From NCBI GenBank assembly GCA_041665525.1, contig JBAYIS010000016.1, positions 1 to 64,000 of the forward strand: 64,000 nucleotides of DNA, written 5' to 3'. The stretch comes from UBA8401 sp041665525. GTDB taxonomy: Bacteria > Bacteroidota > Ignavibacteria > UBA10030 > UBA8401. A program made the translations under genes and the position numbers. Under the pieces are notes generated by a model. It did not search any database and had not been told where the DNA came from. It saw nothing but the letters and a program-made list of their open reading frames with translations. Shown in pieces: positions 52,998-61,788 of this stretch (position 1 is its first letter; every line of letters begins with the position of its first letter).

Positions 52998-55235
52998 ATG
53001 TTCATGCTAGGGACTTTTTCCATTTATCTTTCACTCTTCGCTGCAGTGATGTCGATACTGAGCTACATTCGGGCGACCAACGGCGACAAGAAAAAAATTG
53101 CGATCGGCCGGATCGGATTATATTTCAGCGCCATCGGAATATTTCTCGCATCGGTTCTGCTGATGACCGACATCCTTCAGCATAATTTTGAGAATGCGTA
53201 CGTCTGGAGTTACAGTTCGCGTGATCTTTCCATCGGATTGCTAATGTCCACATTCTGGGCAGGGCAGGAAGGAAGTTTCCTGTTCTGGACTTTCTGTTCC
53301 GCGGTATTGAGTCTCTTCCTGCTGTCTTATACGCAGAAGCGGAAACTGGAAGAATACGTACTGCCCGTTTTCCTTGGCGTGCAGGCGTTTCTGGTAATCT
53401 TGCTGATCGCAAAATCTCCATTCAAAACAATCTTCGAACAGTTTCCCGGCGAACTTGCTCCGGGACAGATACCGCAAGACGGCCGCGGATTGAATCCGTT
53501 GCTGCAGAATTTCTGGATGGTGATCCATCCGCCGGTACTCTTTATAGGATTTGCAGCTACGGCGATCCCGTTCAGTTTTGCCATTGCAGCGTTGTGGAGG
53601 AAAGAATATCATGCCTGGTTGAACAGTGCATTCCCCTGGGTGTTATTCACCGGATTGTCGCTCGGTGCGGGACTGATGCTCGGTGCATATTGGGCATACG
53701 GTGTATTGGGTTGGGGCGGCTATTGGGGATGGGATCCTGTTGAAAATTCATCATTGATTCCATGGATAGTTTCTATGGCGCTGCTGCATACGATGTTGGC
53801 GCAGGCACGGACGGGCAATTTGGTTCGTACGAATTTCGTTTTTGCGATTCTCGCTTTTGTTCTGGTGATTTATTCCACCTTTCTAACGCGCAGCGGAATT
53901 CTCGGCGAATCGTCGGTTCACTCCTTTACCGATCCCGGAACAATCGTGTACGGACTATTGGTGCTCTTTCTGTCCGGAGTTATCGTGCTTGGATTCGGAT
54001 TCCTCCTGCTTCGACGGAAGGAATTGAAAGCAATTGCACATCCGATGCACTGGCTTACCCGTGAATTTGCGCTTGCGCTCGGTTCCTTTGTGCTGCTGGC
54101 CAGTGCCGTTATTGTCTTTTTTGGTACGAGTCTGCCGATTGTTTCCGCCTCGCAAGTCGATCCGTCGTTCTATAACAAGATGCATGTGCCCATCGCTATT
54201 CTGATGACTTTACTCATCGGCTACAGCCTGCTGGTGCGGTGGGAACAGGAAGACGGAATGTTCTTGAAGGAAAAATCGTGGAAAGCGCTGCTGGCATCGT
54301 TGGTCGGAACGGTTGTGATCGGGCTTTTCAGCGCGTGGGAGGTGATGTATCTGCTCTTCATCTTCTCCGCACTTTTCTCCTTCTTCGTCAATCTCGAGAT
54401 TACTTACTTGACCATCCGCGGCGATTTTCGATTGCTGGGAGGAAAGATCACGCATATGGGATTGGCAATTTTCCTGATTGGTGCGATTGTTTCGGGAGTA
54501 TTCAATGAACAAAAAAGCGCCGCACTGGAACTCGGCACACCTCAAAATATTTTTGGATACACGGTGACATACACCGGAAAACATATTGTTGAAGGAAACA
54601 AGACAGCATTCAATGTTCAGATCGAAAAGGAAGGGAGTGTATCCGTCCTCGTGCCAATGATGTTCGAAACACAAAGTTCGGGAACGATGCGCAATCCGGA
54701 TATCAAATCCTATCTGACACACGACGTGTATATCACTCCGTCTGGAGTGGAGGAGAATGCGGTGGATGAACATGGCCGCGTCACCCTGTTCAAGGGGGAG
54801 AGCGTGAAGATTGGATCGGCGACGGTAACATTTTCGGCATTCGATATGGGGGGACATAATGCACAGGGAACAAAGGGCGGAACAAAGGTTGGCGCAAAAC
54901 TGGAAATCACAACTGCTGCCGGTTCGGAAACGATAATTCCCTACGTTCTTTATGACGGCGGAGAGCCGAAATACTTTGGTGCTTCGTCAAAATTACTTTC
55001 CAGTGAAATTGAATTCCTTGCGATGAGTATCGGCGGTATGGGAGAAGGGCGTTCGGCAATTCAGATTGGCGTGAAACATGTGTCGGGCATTCCGCTGATT
55101 GGGAAAAAAGAGGTGTTGGTGGTGGATGCGAGCGTCAAACCTTTTATCAGCCTTGTGTGGTTTGGTACGTTGTTGGTGATGACGGGTTTTGTACTGGCGA
55201 TAGTACGCCGCAAACGTGCGGATGTTGTTTCCTGA
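52998..55235 (+). CDS. ccmF: Cytochrome c maturation haem lyase subunit CcmF
   Basis: This 745-residue protein has about 15 membrane helices. The tryptophan-rich haem-handling WWD segment is GWGGYWGWDPVENSSLIPW (about 233-251), with flanking histidines (FWMVIHPPVLFIGF, SVHSF, and others). A soluble C-terminal region (about 480-715) precedes the last helix. It delivers haem to apocytochromes in the periplasm. No other ccm gene is here. The nrfHA products, with nine haem sites, are likely clients. GAGG lies upstream of the ATG. Confidence 0.93.
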   Translation: MFMLGTFSIYLSLFAAVMSILSYIRATNGDKKKIAIGRIGLYFSAIGIFLASVLLMTDILQHNFENAYVWSYSSRDLSIGLLMSTFWAGQEGSFLFWTFCSAVLSLFLLSYTQKRKLEEYVLPVFLGVQAFLVILLIAKSPFKTIFEQFPGELAPGQIPQDGRGLNPLLQNFWMVIHPPVLFIGFAATAIPFSFAIAALWRKEYHAWLNSAFPWVLFTGLSLGAGLMLGAYWAYGVLGWGGYWGWDPVENSSLIPWIVSMALLHTMLAQARTGNLVRTNFVFAILAFVLVIYSTFLTRSGILGESSVHSFTDPGTIVYGLLVLFLSGVIVLGFGFLLLRRKELKAIAHPMHWLTREFALALGSFVLLASAVIVFFGTSLPIVSASQVDPSFYNKMHVPIAILMTLLIGYSLLVRWEQEDGMFLKEKSWKALLASLVGTVVIGLFSAWEVMYLLFIFSALFSFFVNLEITYLTIRGDFRLLGGKITHMGLAIFLIGAIVSGVFNEQKSAALELGTPQNIFGYTVTYTGKHIVEGNKTAFNVQIEKEGSVSVLVPMMFETQSSGTMRNPDIKSYLTHDVYITPSGVEENAVDEHGRVTLFKGESVKIGSATVTFSAFDMGGHNAQGTKGGTKVGAKLEITTAAGSETIIPYVLYDGGEPKYFGASSKLLSSEIEFLAMSIGGMGEGRSAIQIGVKHVSGIPLIGKKEVLVVDASVKPFISLVWFGTLLVMTGFVLAIVRRKRADVVS

Positions 55236-55279
55236 ACAGAGTATGCGCGTACGGACCGGCATGAAACCGGTTCGGCATG

Positions 55280-58200
55280 TTACTGATCGTAGCGGTTCAG
55301 TTCGATGATGAATGTGCTCCCTTTTGGCGGTTCGCTTTCGACGAAGATTTTTCCTTTATGAGCTTCAATGATTTCTTTCACGATTGCCAATCCGAGACCC
55401 GTGGCGATCTCACCGCCGGTCGGTTTTGCGGACAGAACTGTGAACTTTTTGAAGAGTTGCAGTTTATCCTGATCGGAAATGCCCGGCCCTTGATCGTTCA
55501 CCGAAAACCGGACATTTCCATTGTTCCGTACTACATTCACCAGGATTAATGCTCCCCGGGGAGAATATTTGATGGCATTATTCACCAAATTCTCCATCGC
55601 TTCCTGCAGTTTTGAAGAATCGGCCAGCACCATGCAGTGGTCATGGCCGTCTACGGAATATTTCAACAACTGTTCTTTCCGCTGTGCTTGGATTTGATAT
55701 CCGTCCACCACCAATCCAGCAATATCCGCCATATTGATCGGCTCCAGTTTAAATTGGAATTTCCCGGTTTCGATCGCTGTAATGTTCAGGATTTCCGAGA
55801 TCAACGTGACGATCCTCTTGGAATTCTGTTCCACCAGGTCCAGATAACCGCGGAAATGCTTGTCCACCTCAAACGTTTTGATCTCCTGCGCAATGCTGTT
55901 GATGGTGATGAGCGGTGTTTTCAGATCGTGCGCCACAAAACTGAGCAGCTGCGATTTTGCATTGTTTGCTTCGGTAAGATTCCGCGTCCGTTCCTCCACC
56001 AGTCGTTCCAATTCCTGCTGTCGCGCCTGAATGGTACGGATGCGCCAACGGTAGGTGCTGTACGTGATCAAGATCAGAATTATGAACATCGAGAAATAGA
56101 AAGTTTTTGTTTCATAGAGGTGTGCCTGCACCACGAACGGGAAGGTCGCCCCTTCCATATTCCACACACCATCGCTGTTTGCAGCTATCACACGGAAGGT
56201 GTACTCACCCGGCGGCAAATAGGAATAGTATGCCGCACGCCGGAATTTGATATCGTCCCATTCTTTATCATAACCTTCCAGCATCACTTTGAAACGGACT
56301 TTCTTCGGGCCGTCGAAACTCAATCCTGTAAAGCGAAACTCGTACCGCTGTTTTCCAGGAGGAATCACTGCGGCAACAGTTTTGTCGATGTATTCATTAT
56401 CGATGATCAAGTCTTCTACGACCACCAGCGGCGGCTGCGTGTTAATGGCGATGTTCTTTGGATCGACCATGGTCACGCCGCGCGAGGTCGGGAACCAGAG
56501 ATGCCCGTCGGAAGTCTTCCAACCGGCGGGAGAAGTTCCGCCATTGCATTCGGACGCACTCATGCCATTCTCTTTCCCATAGGCGGTGAACACAATGTGA
56601 TCAGACTTTCCGATCATGACGTCGATAAACTGTTTTTGGTCTACCTGATAGATTCCCTTATTGCACGAAAACCACATCCGGTTGAAGTTGTCTTCCAGAA
56701 TCTGGAATACGACATCATCAAACATTCCGTTCTTCATGGTAAAACGATGGAATGTTTTCCGGTCGAAGATACACAATCCCTCACCAAGTGTGCCTATCCA
56801 GATGTTGTTGGCCGAATCGACATAAAGGGAATGGATGAAATTTGCCGGCAGTCCCTGTTTTGTCGTATACCGCTGGATTACAGAATCATTGCGGAGAATC
56901 AGCAATCCGTCTCCATCCGTACCGATGATAATATCGCCGTTGTGATCACCGGCGATAACGTTGATGAATTGATTGGTCACTCCGCGGTCATTGCCTATCT
57001 GTATTTTCTTCCCATTATCAACCTTAAAGAGCCCATGGCCCGTCGTTCCGATCCATAACACACCGGAACGATCGACATAACTGCAGTTGATCGGCTGATC
57101 GTCGAACTTCAGTTCCGTTGGTAACGGGACGATTTTTTCATCCACAATCTTATTCAATCCGTTGATTGTTCCAACCCACACAGCACCTTTCTGATCCTGT
57201 GTGATGGACCAGACTAAACCGTGAGAGAGACCATCTTTTTTATCATAGACTTTTTTGATTTGTTTCCCCTGATCGAACAATACCAATCCCTCATCTGTGC
57301 CAACCCAGATATTCTTTTTCTGGTCTTCAAAAACCGTCCATGTATTATTGTGCGGCATTCCTTCTTTCACGGAATAGGAAGTAAAAATTCCATCCTTCAG
57401 TACATTCAGTCCGCCGCCGTCTGTTCCAATCCAGAGATTCCCTTCGCGATCCACAAAGACATTGTTCACCAATCGTTCGGAGAGACCCTCCTTTTCGGTG
57501 AAGGTCGAGATCACTCCTTTATAGTATCGTGTCAGCCCTCTATTGCCGGCGATCCACATGTTTCCCTGCTGATCGGTGATGATCTGATATACCCCGGCTC
57601 CCGGTAGTCCCTCTTTAGTGGTTATATGTGTCAGTTCAATCAAGCGGTTGTTTTCCAGTTTGATTTTTTGCATCCCGTTTCTGCCGCCGATCCACATTTC
57701 ACCAGAGTGGGCCGCATGAAGAGCGTAGTTTTCCTTTGCCGCCAGTCCATCCTCCATTGTGAACGATTGTACTGTACCGTTGTCGATTACAGAAACACCG
57801 CCATCCAATGCGATCCAGGCTCTGTCGTTCATATCCACCGCCACTTCCCAGGCGTTGTTGGTCAGTAGTCCGTTCTGTGTTGAATAATGGGAGACCGACT
57901 GCGAATCAATTTTGACAACGCCGCTGTCCCGGGTACAGACCCAGACAGCGCCGTGATAATCCGTAAAAACATGTTGCAGCTGTGTGCCATTAAGCTGCGG
58001 AATGTCCGTGATATGTTTGAAGACGCCGTTGGCATAGGTGACAAGACCGTCGCTAAGCGTTGCGACCCAGAGAGTCCCTTTTTTATCGACGGTAATGGCA
58101 ACGATGTGATTGTTCTTGATCTGCGGAGTATTGTTCTTGTCGAACACAGTGAATTGTACACCGTCGAATCGGACCAGACCTTCTTGTGTGCCCATCCATA

Positions 58201-58396
58201 AGAATCCATCTTTCGTTTGCTGGATGGAATTGACGGAGTTCTGCGGCAATCCGTTATCAGACTGCCAGACTTCGTGTGTGTATTGTGTGATCGCCTTTTT
58301 CGGGTCCGGGCCTTTGAACTTCAACGACTGGCTGAAACCAAACGAACAGACGATGAGGATGAAAAGAAGAGCGGCAATGAACAAGCGGTTTTTCAT
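55280..58396 (-). CDS. Two-component sensor histidine kinase with extracellular beta-propeller
   Basis: This 1038-residue protein has a signal peptide (1-23), about 14 Reg_prop-type propeller repeats (about 30-660; recurring GxLWIGT and DxxGxxW signatures), a Y_Y_Y domain (about 690-770), one membrane helix (about 785-803), a dimerisation helix with the phospho-acceptor His in FVAHDLKTPL, and a HATPase with N, G1 and G2 boxes (NNAIKY, DQGPGI, GLGLAIV). It lacks the receiver and AraC domains found in the hybrid HTCS proteins that sense glycans. The periplasmic ligand is unknown; proximity to the amylases allows a glycan, but no regulator is fused or adjacent. Confidence 0.93.
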   Translation of the reverse strand: MKNRLFIAALLFILIVCSFGFSQSLKFKGPDPKKAITQYTHEVWQSDNGLPQNSVNSIQQTKDGFLWMGTQEGLVRFDGVQFTVFDKNNTPQIKNNHIVAITVDKKGTLWVATLSDGLVTYANGVFKHITDIPQLNGTQLQHVFTDYHGAVWVCTRDSGVVKIDSQSVSHYSTQNGLLTNNAWEVAVDMNDRAWIALDGGVSVIDNGTVQSFTMEDGLAAKENYALHAAHSGEMWIGGRNGMQKIKLENNRLIELTHITTKEGLPGAGVYQIITDQQGNMWIAGNRGLTRYYKGVISTFTEKEGLSERLVNNVFVDREGNLWIGTDGGGLNVLKDGIFTSYSVKEGMPHNNTWTVFEDQKKNIWVGTDEGLVLFDQGKQIKKVYDKKDGLSHGLVWSITQDQKGAVWVGTINGLNKIVDEKIVPLPTELKFDDQPINCSYVDRSGVLWIGTTGHGLFKVDNGKKIQIGNDRGVTNQFINVIAGDHNGDIIIGTDGDGLLILRNDSVIQRYTTKQGLPANFIHSLYVDSANNIWIGTLGEGLCIFDRKTFHRFTMKNGMFDDVVFQILEDNFNRMWFSCNKGIYQVDQKQFIDVMIGKSDHIVFTAYGKENGMSASECNGGTSPAGWKTSDGHLWFPTSRGVTMVDPKNIAINTQPPLVVVEDLIIDNEYIDKTVAAVIPPGKQRYEFRFTGLSFDGPKKVRFKVMLEGYDKEWDDIKFRRAAYYSYLPPGEYTFRVIAANSDGVWNMEGATFPFVVQAHLYETKTFYFSMFIILILITYSTYRWRIRTIQARQQELERLVEERTRNLTEANNAKSQLLSFVAHDLKTPLITINSIAQEIKTFEVDKHFRGYLDLVEQNSKRIVTLISEILNITAIETGKFQFKLEPINMADIAGLVVDGYQIQAQRKEQLLKYSVDGHDHCMVLADSSKLQEAMENLVNNAIKYSPRGALILVNVVRNNGNVRFSVNDQGPGISDQDKLQLFKKFTVLSAKPTGGEIATGLGLAIVKEIIEAHKGKIFVESEPPKGSTFIIELNRYDQ

Positions 58397-58793
58397 ATGG
58401 GGGAATGTACTATGAAAGGATGCTTTTCACAACTTAAAAGATTCTTTCTCCGTTGTTACCGATCCTTCGCATCCGAACAGAATTGGATAGTGAATATTCC
58501 AACAACCGCCGAAAACTGTTTTGGTCGAAGAAACCTTCGCAGGGAGCCTAATTGACTCTCAATCACACGATGATCGATTGCTCACCTTTCTGCGTCACTT
58601 TTTTCAACTGTTTTTTTCGCGCTATCTGAGAAAAAATCTTCCATGATACTTCAGTAACCACGAGCATTCTATTATCTTTGGATCATAAACAAAAGAAACA
58701 ATATTTTTTCGTCACATCTGAATTCTGCACAATGCCGAATCCAGTAAGTGCGAACAGGACTTTTTCAATAGGATAAACAATTCAATGTATATT
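58397..58793. other. Intergenic region upstream of the propeller kinase
   Basis: These 397 bases are AT-rich and carry no gene that I can support. They separate the LytTR regulator stop from the propeller kinase start on the same strand and should hold the kinase promoter. I see no strong terminator hairpin. Confidence 0.3.
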
Positions 58794-59543
58794 TCATTTT
58801 CCTATCCACACTTTAAACGCAGAACTGTTCTCCTGGCTGACAACAACTTCTTCGTTTACCGGCGGAAGAAGGTCGATCAGCACTTTCCCTTTTTCAAAAG
58901 GACGAAAACGAGCCACCGCATTGATATTAGCAAGGTATTTTCTGTTGATCCGGAAGAACTGTGTGCTGTCTGTACTGCGTTCGATATCCGCAAGCGGTTT
59001 GTCGATGATATACCGTATTCCTTGTATGTCGATCAGAAAGGTGATCTTGTGTTCGGAATAGAAATAAGCAATCTGTTCCATGCGAAGGGCGATGAAATCT
59101 GTTCCTTTCTTGACCACCAGCCGATCGGTGATCGGTGTGCGGCGTTGTAACTGGTCATTCATCGTCGAAACATTGCCACCGAAATGCTGCCGGAGCGTCA
59201 GATACTTATTCAAGGAATGAAAGAGTTTTGCTTTGTTGACAGGTTTCAAAAGATAATCGATACTGTTAAAAGCAAAAGCCTTTAGCAAATATTCATCGTA
59301 CGCTGTTGTGAAAATGATTGGAGCGGCAATAGGGTGTTTTTTAAATATCTCCAGTGATAGTCCGTCGTTCAACTGGATATCCGCCAGGATGCAATCAGGA
59401 GCGGCGTGGCAAGAGAACCAGTCCACCGATTCTTTCACGCTTTGCAGCGTTGCGGCAATGCGAATGCTCGCATCGAACTCCCGGACCATGGCGGCCAGTC
59501 GTTCGGCCGCGGGGCGTTCATCCTCAATAATAAGAATCGTCAT
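58794..59543 (-). CDS. LytTR-family response regulator
   Basis: This 249-residue protein has a receiver domain (1-118; acidic pair EDE at 7-9, phospho-acceptor Asp55 in LADIQLND, Lys in LLKPVN) and a C-terminal LytTR DNA-binding domain (about 145-248; IAYFYSEHKITFLIDIQG, FFRINRKYLANI). Its ATG overlaps the kinase stop by ATGA, so it forms a coupled pair with the LytS-type kinase upstream. Confidence 0.94.
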   Translation of the reverse strand: MTILIIEDERPAAERLAAMVREFDASIRIAATLQSVKESVDWFSCHAAPDCILADIQLNDGLSLEIFKKHPIAAPIIFTTAYDEYLLKAFAFNSIDYLLKPVNKAKLFHSLNKYLTLRQHFGGNVSTMNDQLQRRTPITDRLVVKKGTDFIALRMEQIAYFYSEHKITFLIDIQGIRYIIDKPLADIERSTDSTQFFRINRKYLANINAVARFRPFEKGKVLIDLLPPVNEEVVVSQENSSAFKVWIGK

Positions 59544-60631
59544 GATGTTTTTAGCAAAGGAAGTGTTACGGTAAACAACTCTCCGTCATTCCGCTGCGTT
59601 AATTCCTCTTCCGTGATGAGTTTGTACCGATCATTCAAATTCTTTAATCCGATTCGGGAGGAACGTTCATGGACACTTTTCGGGCGGAGAGCATTCGACA
59701 CCGTTATCGAATCGTTCGAAATCGTTATAGAGATCTCCATCGGCTGTCGTTCTGAAAATTCGTTATGTTTGATCGCATTCTCCAGAAGGATCTGCAGTGA
59801 TATCGGGGGGATGAGATAATCATCACTCTGTCCGGATGAAGAGATTGTGAGAGACACTGCGCCGCCAAACCGGATTTTCAATAATGAAAAATATTTTTCG
59901 GCGAACTCCAGTTCTTCGCTGAGCAGAACGAGATTCCTTTCCTTGTTATAGAGGATGTACCGGTACACTTCCGCCAGGTTATCGTTGAATAATTTAGCCT
60001 TTGCTGCATCATTCTCGATCAGATACGACAGGGTGTTCAGGGAGTTAAACATGAAATGCGGATCGATCTGGTTCTTCAGAGCTTCCAATTCCGCTTCAAG
60101 CTTTGCCTTCTCCAGCCGCTCGCTTTTGGATTTGTCCGTTCCCCAGGATTTGATCAGGAAAACGGTTTCGTAAGTGTGGGTAATGAATACCACGCACACT
60201 ACACACAGTGCCGTTGCTTTATAAATCACATCCCAGTCTGTTGCGCTGTGTCGGACAAACACGTACCACATGGTCATCAATCCAACAGCAATGGGAATTG
60301 TGTAGAAAATATTGGAAACAACAAGAGCGAATACTTTGTACACCGGTTGACTGAGCCACGAAAATCGCACCCGAAGGCGAAAGAGCAGATACCGGTTTCC
60401 CTGCCAGATAGCGAATGCGATAAAGGTAAAATATAAATATGCAGATACGAGTTGCAGCGGGGTGAACATCGAATTGTCGATCATTCCTGTAACGTTGGGA
60501 ATGACGAATCCAAAGAACGGAATAAGCACGATACGAATTGTGGTATCGTTCAATTCAAGATCAATGGATTCATTATTCAAACGCGCTCCCGCAGAATTTG
60601 TAGAGTTTAACAGAAAATAATTTGAAGACAT
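59540..60631 (-). CDS. LytS/YehU-type sensor histidine kinase
   Basis: I start at ATG 60631 (363 residues); the frame extends to 60670. The N-terminal half has about four membrane helices (VLIPFFGFVIPNV, LQLVSAYLYFTFIAFAIW, VSNIFYTIPIAVGLMTM, ATALCVVCVVFITH). A cytoplasmic helix is followed by the His_kinase domain with the acceptor His in QIDPHFMFNSLN and an ATP-binding domain with LLENAIKHN. It phosphorylates the LytTR regulator encoded next. The signal is unknown. Confidence 0.92.
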   Translation of the reverse strand: MSSNYFLLNSTNSAGARLNNESIDLELNDTTIRIVLIPFFGFVIPNVTGMIDNSMFTPLQLVSAYLYFTFIAFAIWQGNRYLLFRLRVRFSWLSQPVYKVFALVVSNIFYTIPIAVGLMTMWYVFVRHSATDWDVIYKATALCVVCVVFITHTYETVFLIKSWGTDKSKSERLEKAKLEAELEALKNQIDPHFMFNSLNTLSYLIENDAAKAKLFNDNLAEVYRYILYNKERNLVLLSEELEFAEKYFSLLKIRFGGAVSLTISSSGQSDDYLIPPISLQILLENAIKHNEFSERQPMEISITISNDSITVSNALRPKSVHERSSRIGLKNLNDRYKLITEEELTQRNDGELFTVTLPLLKTS

Positions 60632-61012
60632 CTTGCAATCCGTAAACCTTCCGAAAGATGGTCTTCGCACTATCGGGTGTATCGAAATTCACCACAAGAC
60701 TCAATTTAATCCCGGGCCGCTGGATTTAAAGACCGCAAAAAATGGCGCCTCATGAAATATAAGAAACCTCATTTTCTATCATAGATAAATTTTCCGCGAT
60801 TGTCTGCGGGCAATTATACACTAACCTGCAAACAATTTCAATGTAAAAAACATTGTTCGTTCGGTTTCAGTAACGATTTTTCCCGTTTCAGTCGTTCCGT
60901 GCTTGACTGTTGCGCCGGTGTGCAATAGATTGCCACAGAATGTATCAACATTCATAAGCCGATCACACGGCGTGACGGCTGAATACAGACCAACATATAA
61001 AGGAGCAGCATT
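60632..61012. other. Divergent intergenic region
   Basis: These 381 bases separate the kinase and DUF1761 genes and hold their promoters. No gene, repeat or terminator stands out. Confidence 0.3.
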
Positions 61013-61432
61013 ATGGATATGGGAGCAGCATTCGCACAATTAAACTGGCTTGCCGTCTTTTGCGCGGCATTGTCGTCATTCATGCTCGGTGGAATATGGT
61101 ATTCACCGTTGATGTTCGGCAACGCATGGATGAAAGTTGCCGGCATGACAGAAGAATCGGTGAAACAGGGGAATCCCGGAAAGATCTATGGAGGTGCATT
61201 CATTCTGGCATTCATCGCGGCGGTGAATCTGGCGCTGTTCCTTGCTGATCCCAAAGTCGATATTGCGTTTGGTATAGCGGCCGGTGCCGCAACAGGAATC
61301 GGGTGGGTTGCCCCGGCATTTGGTGTAGTGTATCTTTTTGAACATCGTCCGACTTTGCACTGGTTTATCAACGGTGCATATTGGGTCGTGGCATTCATCA
61401 TTATGGGTGCAATTCTCGGTGCGTGGAGATAA
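61013..61432 (+). CDS. DUF1761-family membrane protein
   Basis: This 139-residue protein has four membrane helices. The DUF1761 signature is present: NWLAVFCAALSSFMLGGIWYSPLMFGNAWM, with the WYSP motif, then a KxYG turn and a helical C-terminus with WFINGAYWVV. Function of the family is unknown. AAAGGAG precedes the ATG. It is monocistronic. Confidence 0.85.
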   Translation: MDMGAAFAQLNWLAVFCAALSSFMLGGIWYSPLMFGNAWMKVAGMTEESVKQGNPGKIYGGAFILAFIAAVNLALFLADPKVDIAFGIAAGAATGIGWVAPAFGVVYLFEHRPTLHWFINGAYWVVAFIIMGAILGAWR

Positions 61433-61451
61433 GCAGCTGCCTTTTTTTTCC

Positions 61452-61492
61452 GAAGAGTGTGCGACCGGCGTGGCGTAATCCGCACACTCTTC
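61452..61492. other. Twelve-base inverted repeat after the DUF1761 gene
   Basis: GAAGAGTGTGCG (61452-61463) and its exact complement (61481-61492) have a 17-base loop. An eight-base T-run precedes the stem on the plus strand rather than following it, so it is not a classical plus-strand terminator. Confidence 0.55.
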
Positions 61493-61788
61493 AATCGGCA
61501 CTTTCCGGAGTATCTATAAAGGGTGGCACCGCTGATCACCGGACGGCAATTTTTTCGCGGCAGAACGTTCCGATCCCGGAAATATATAATACTCCATCTA
61601 TTTGATAGATAAGCATGGCAACATCCTTCAACAATTGACCAATAAATTCAATTATGAACAGGTGCCGGTATTTGTACGGATCCCGCAATAGATTGAGTTT
61701 ACAATTGTCCTGAATCATCTTCGCCTGACTTGTATTTCCAACCCATATTGGCGTAATTAGGTCCGATCAATCACAAGGTCCTAACCGT
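61493..61788. other. Intergenic region before the DUF5916 gene
   Basis: About 296 bases without a supported gene. It should carry the promoter of the following gene; no box is assigned. Confidence 0.3.

Noticed and set aside
55637..57058. 473-codon open frame on the plus strand
   Set aside because: It lies antisense inside the propeller kinase, whose repeats and domains are unmistakable; it has no ribosome site and no family motif.
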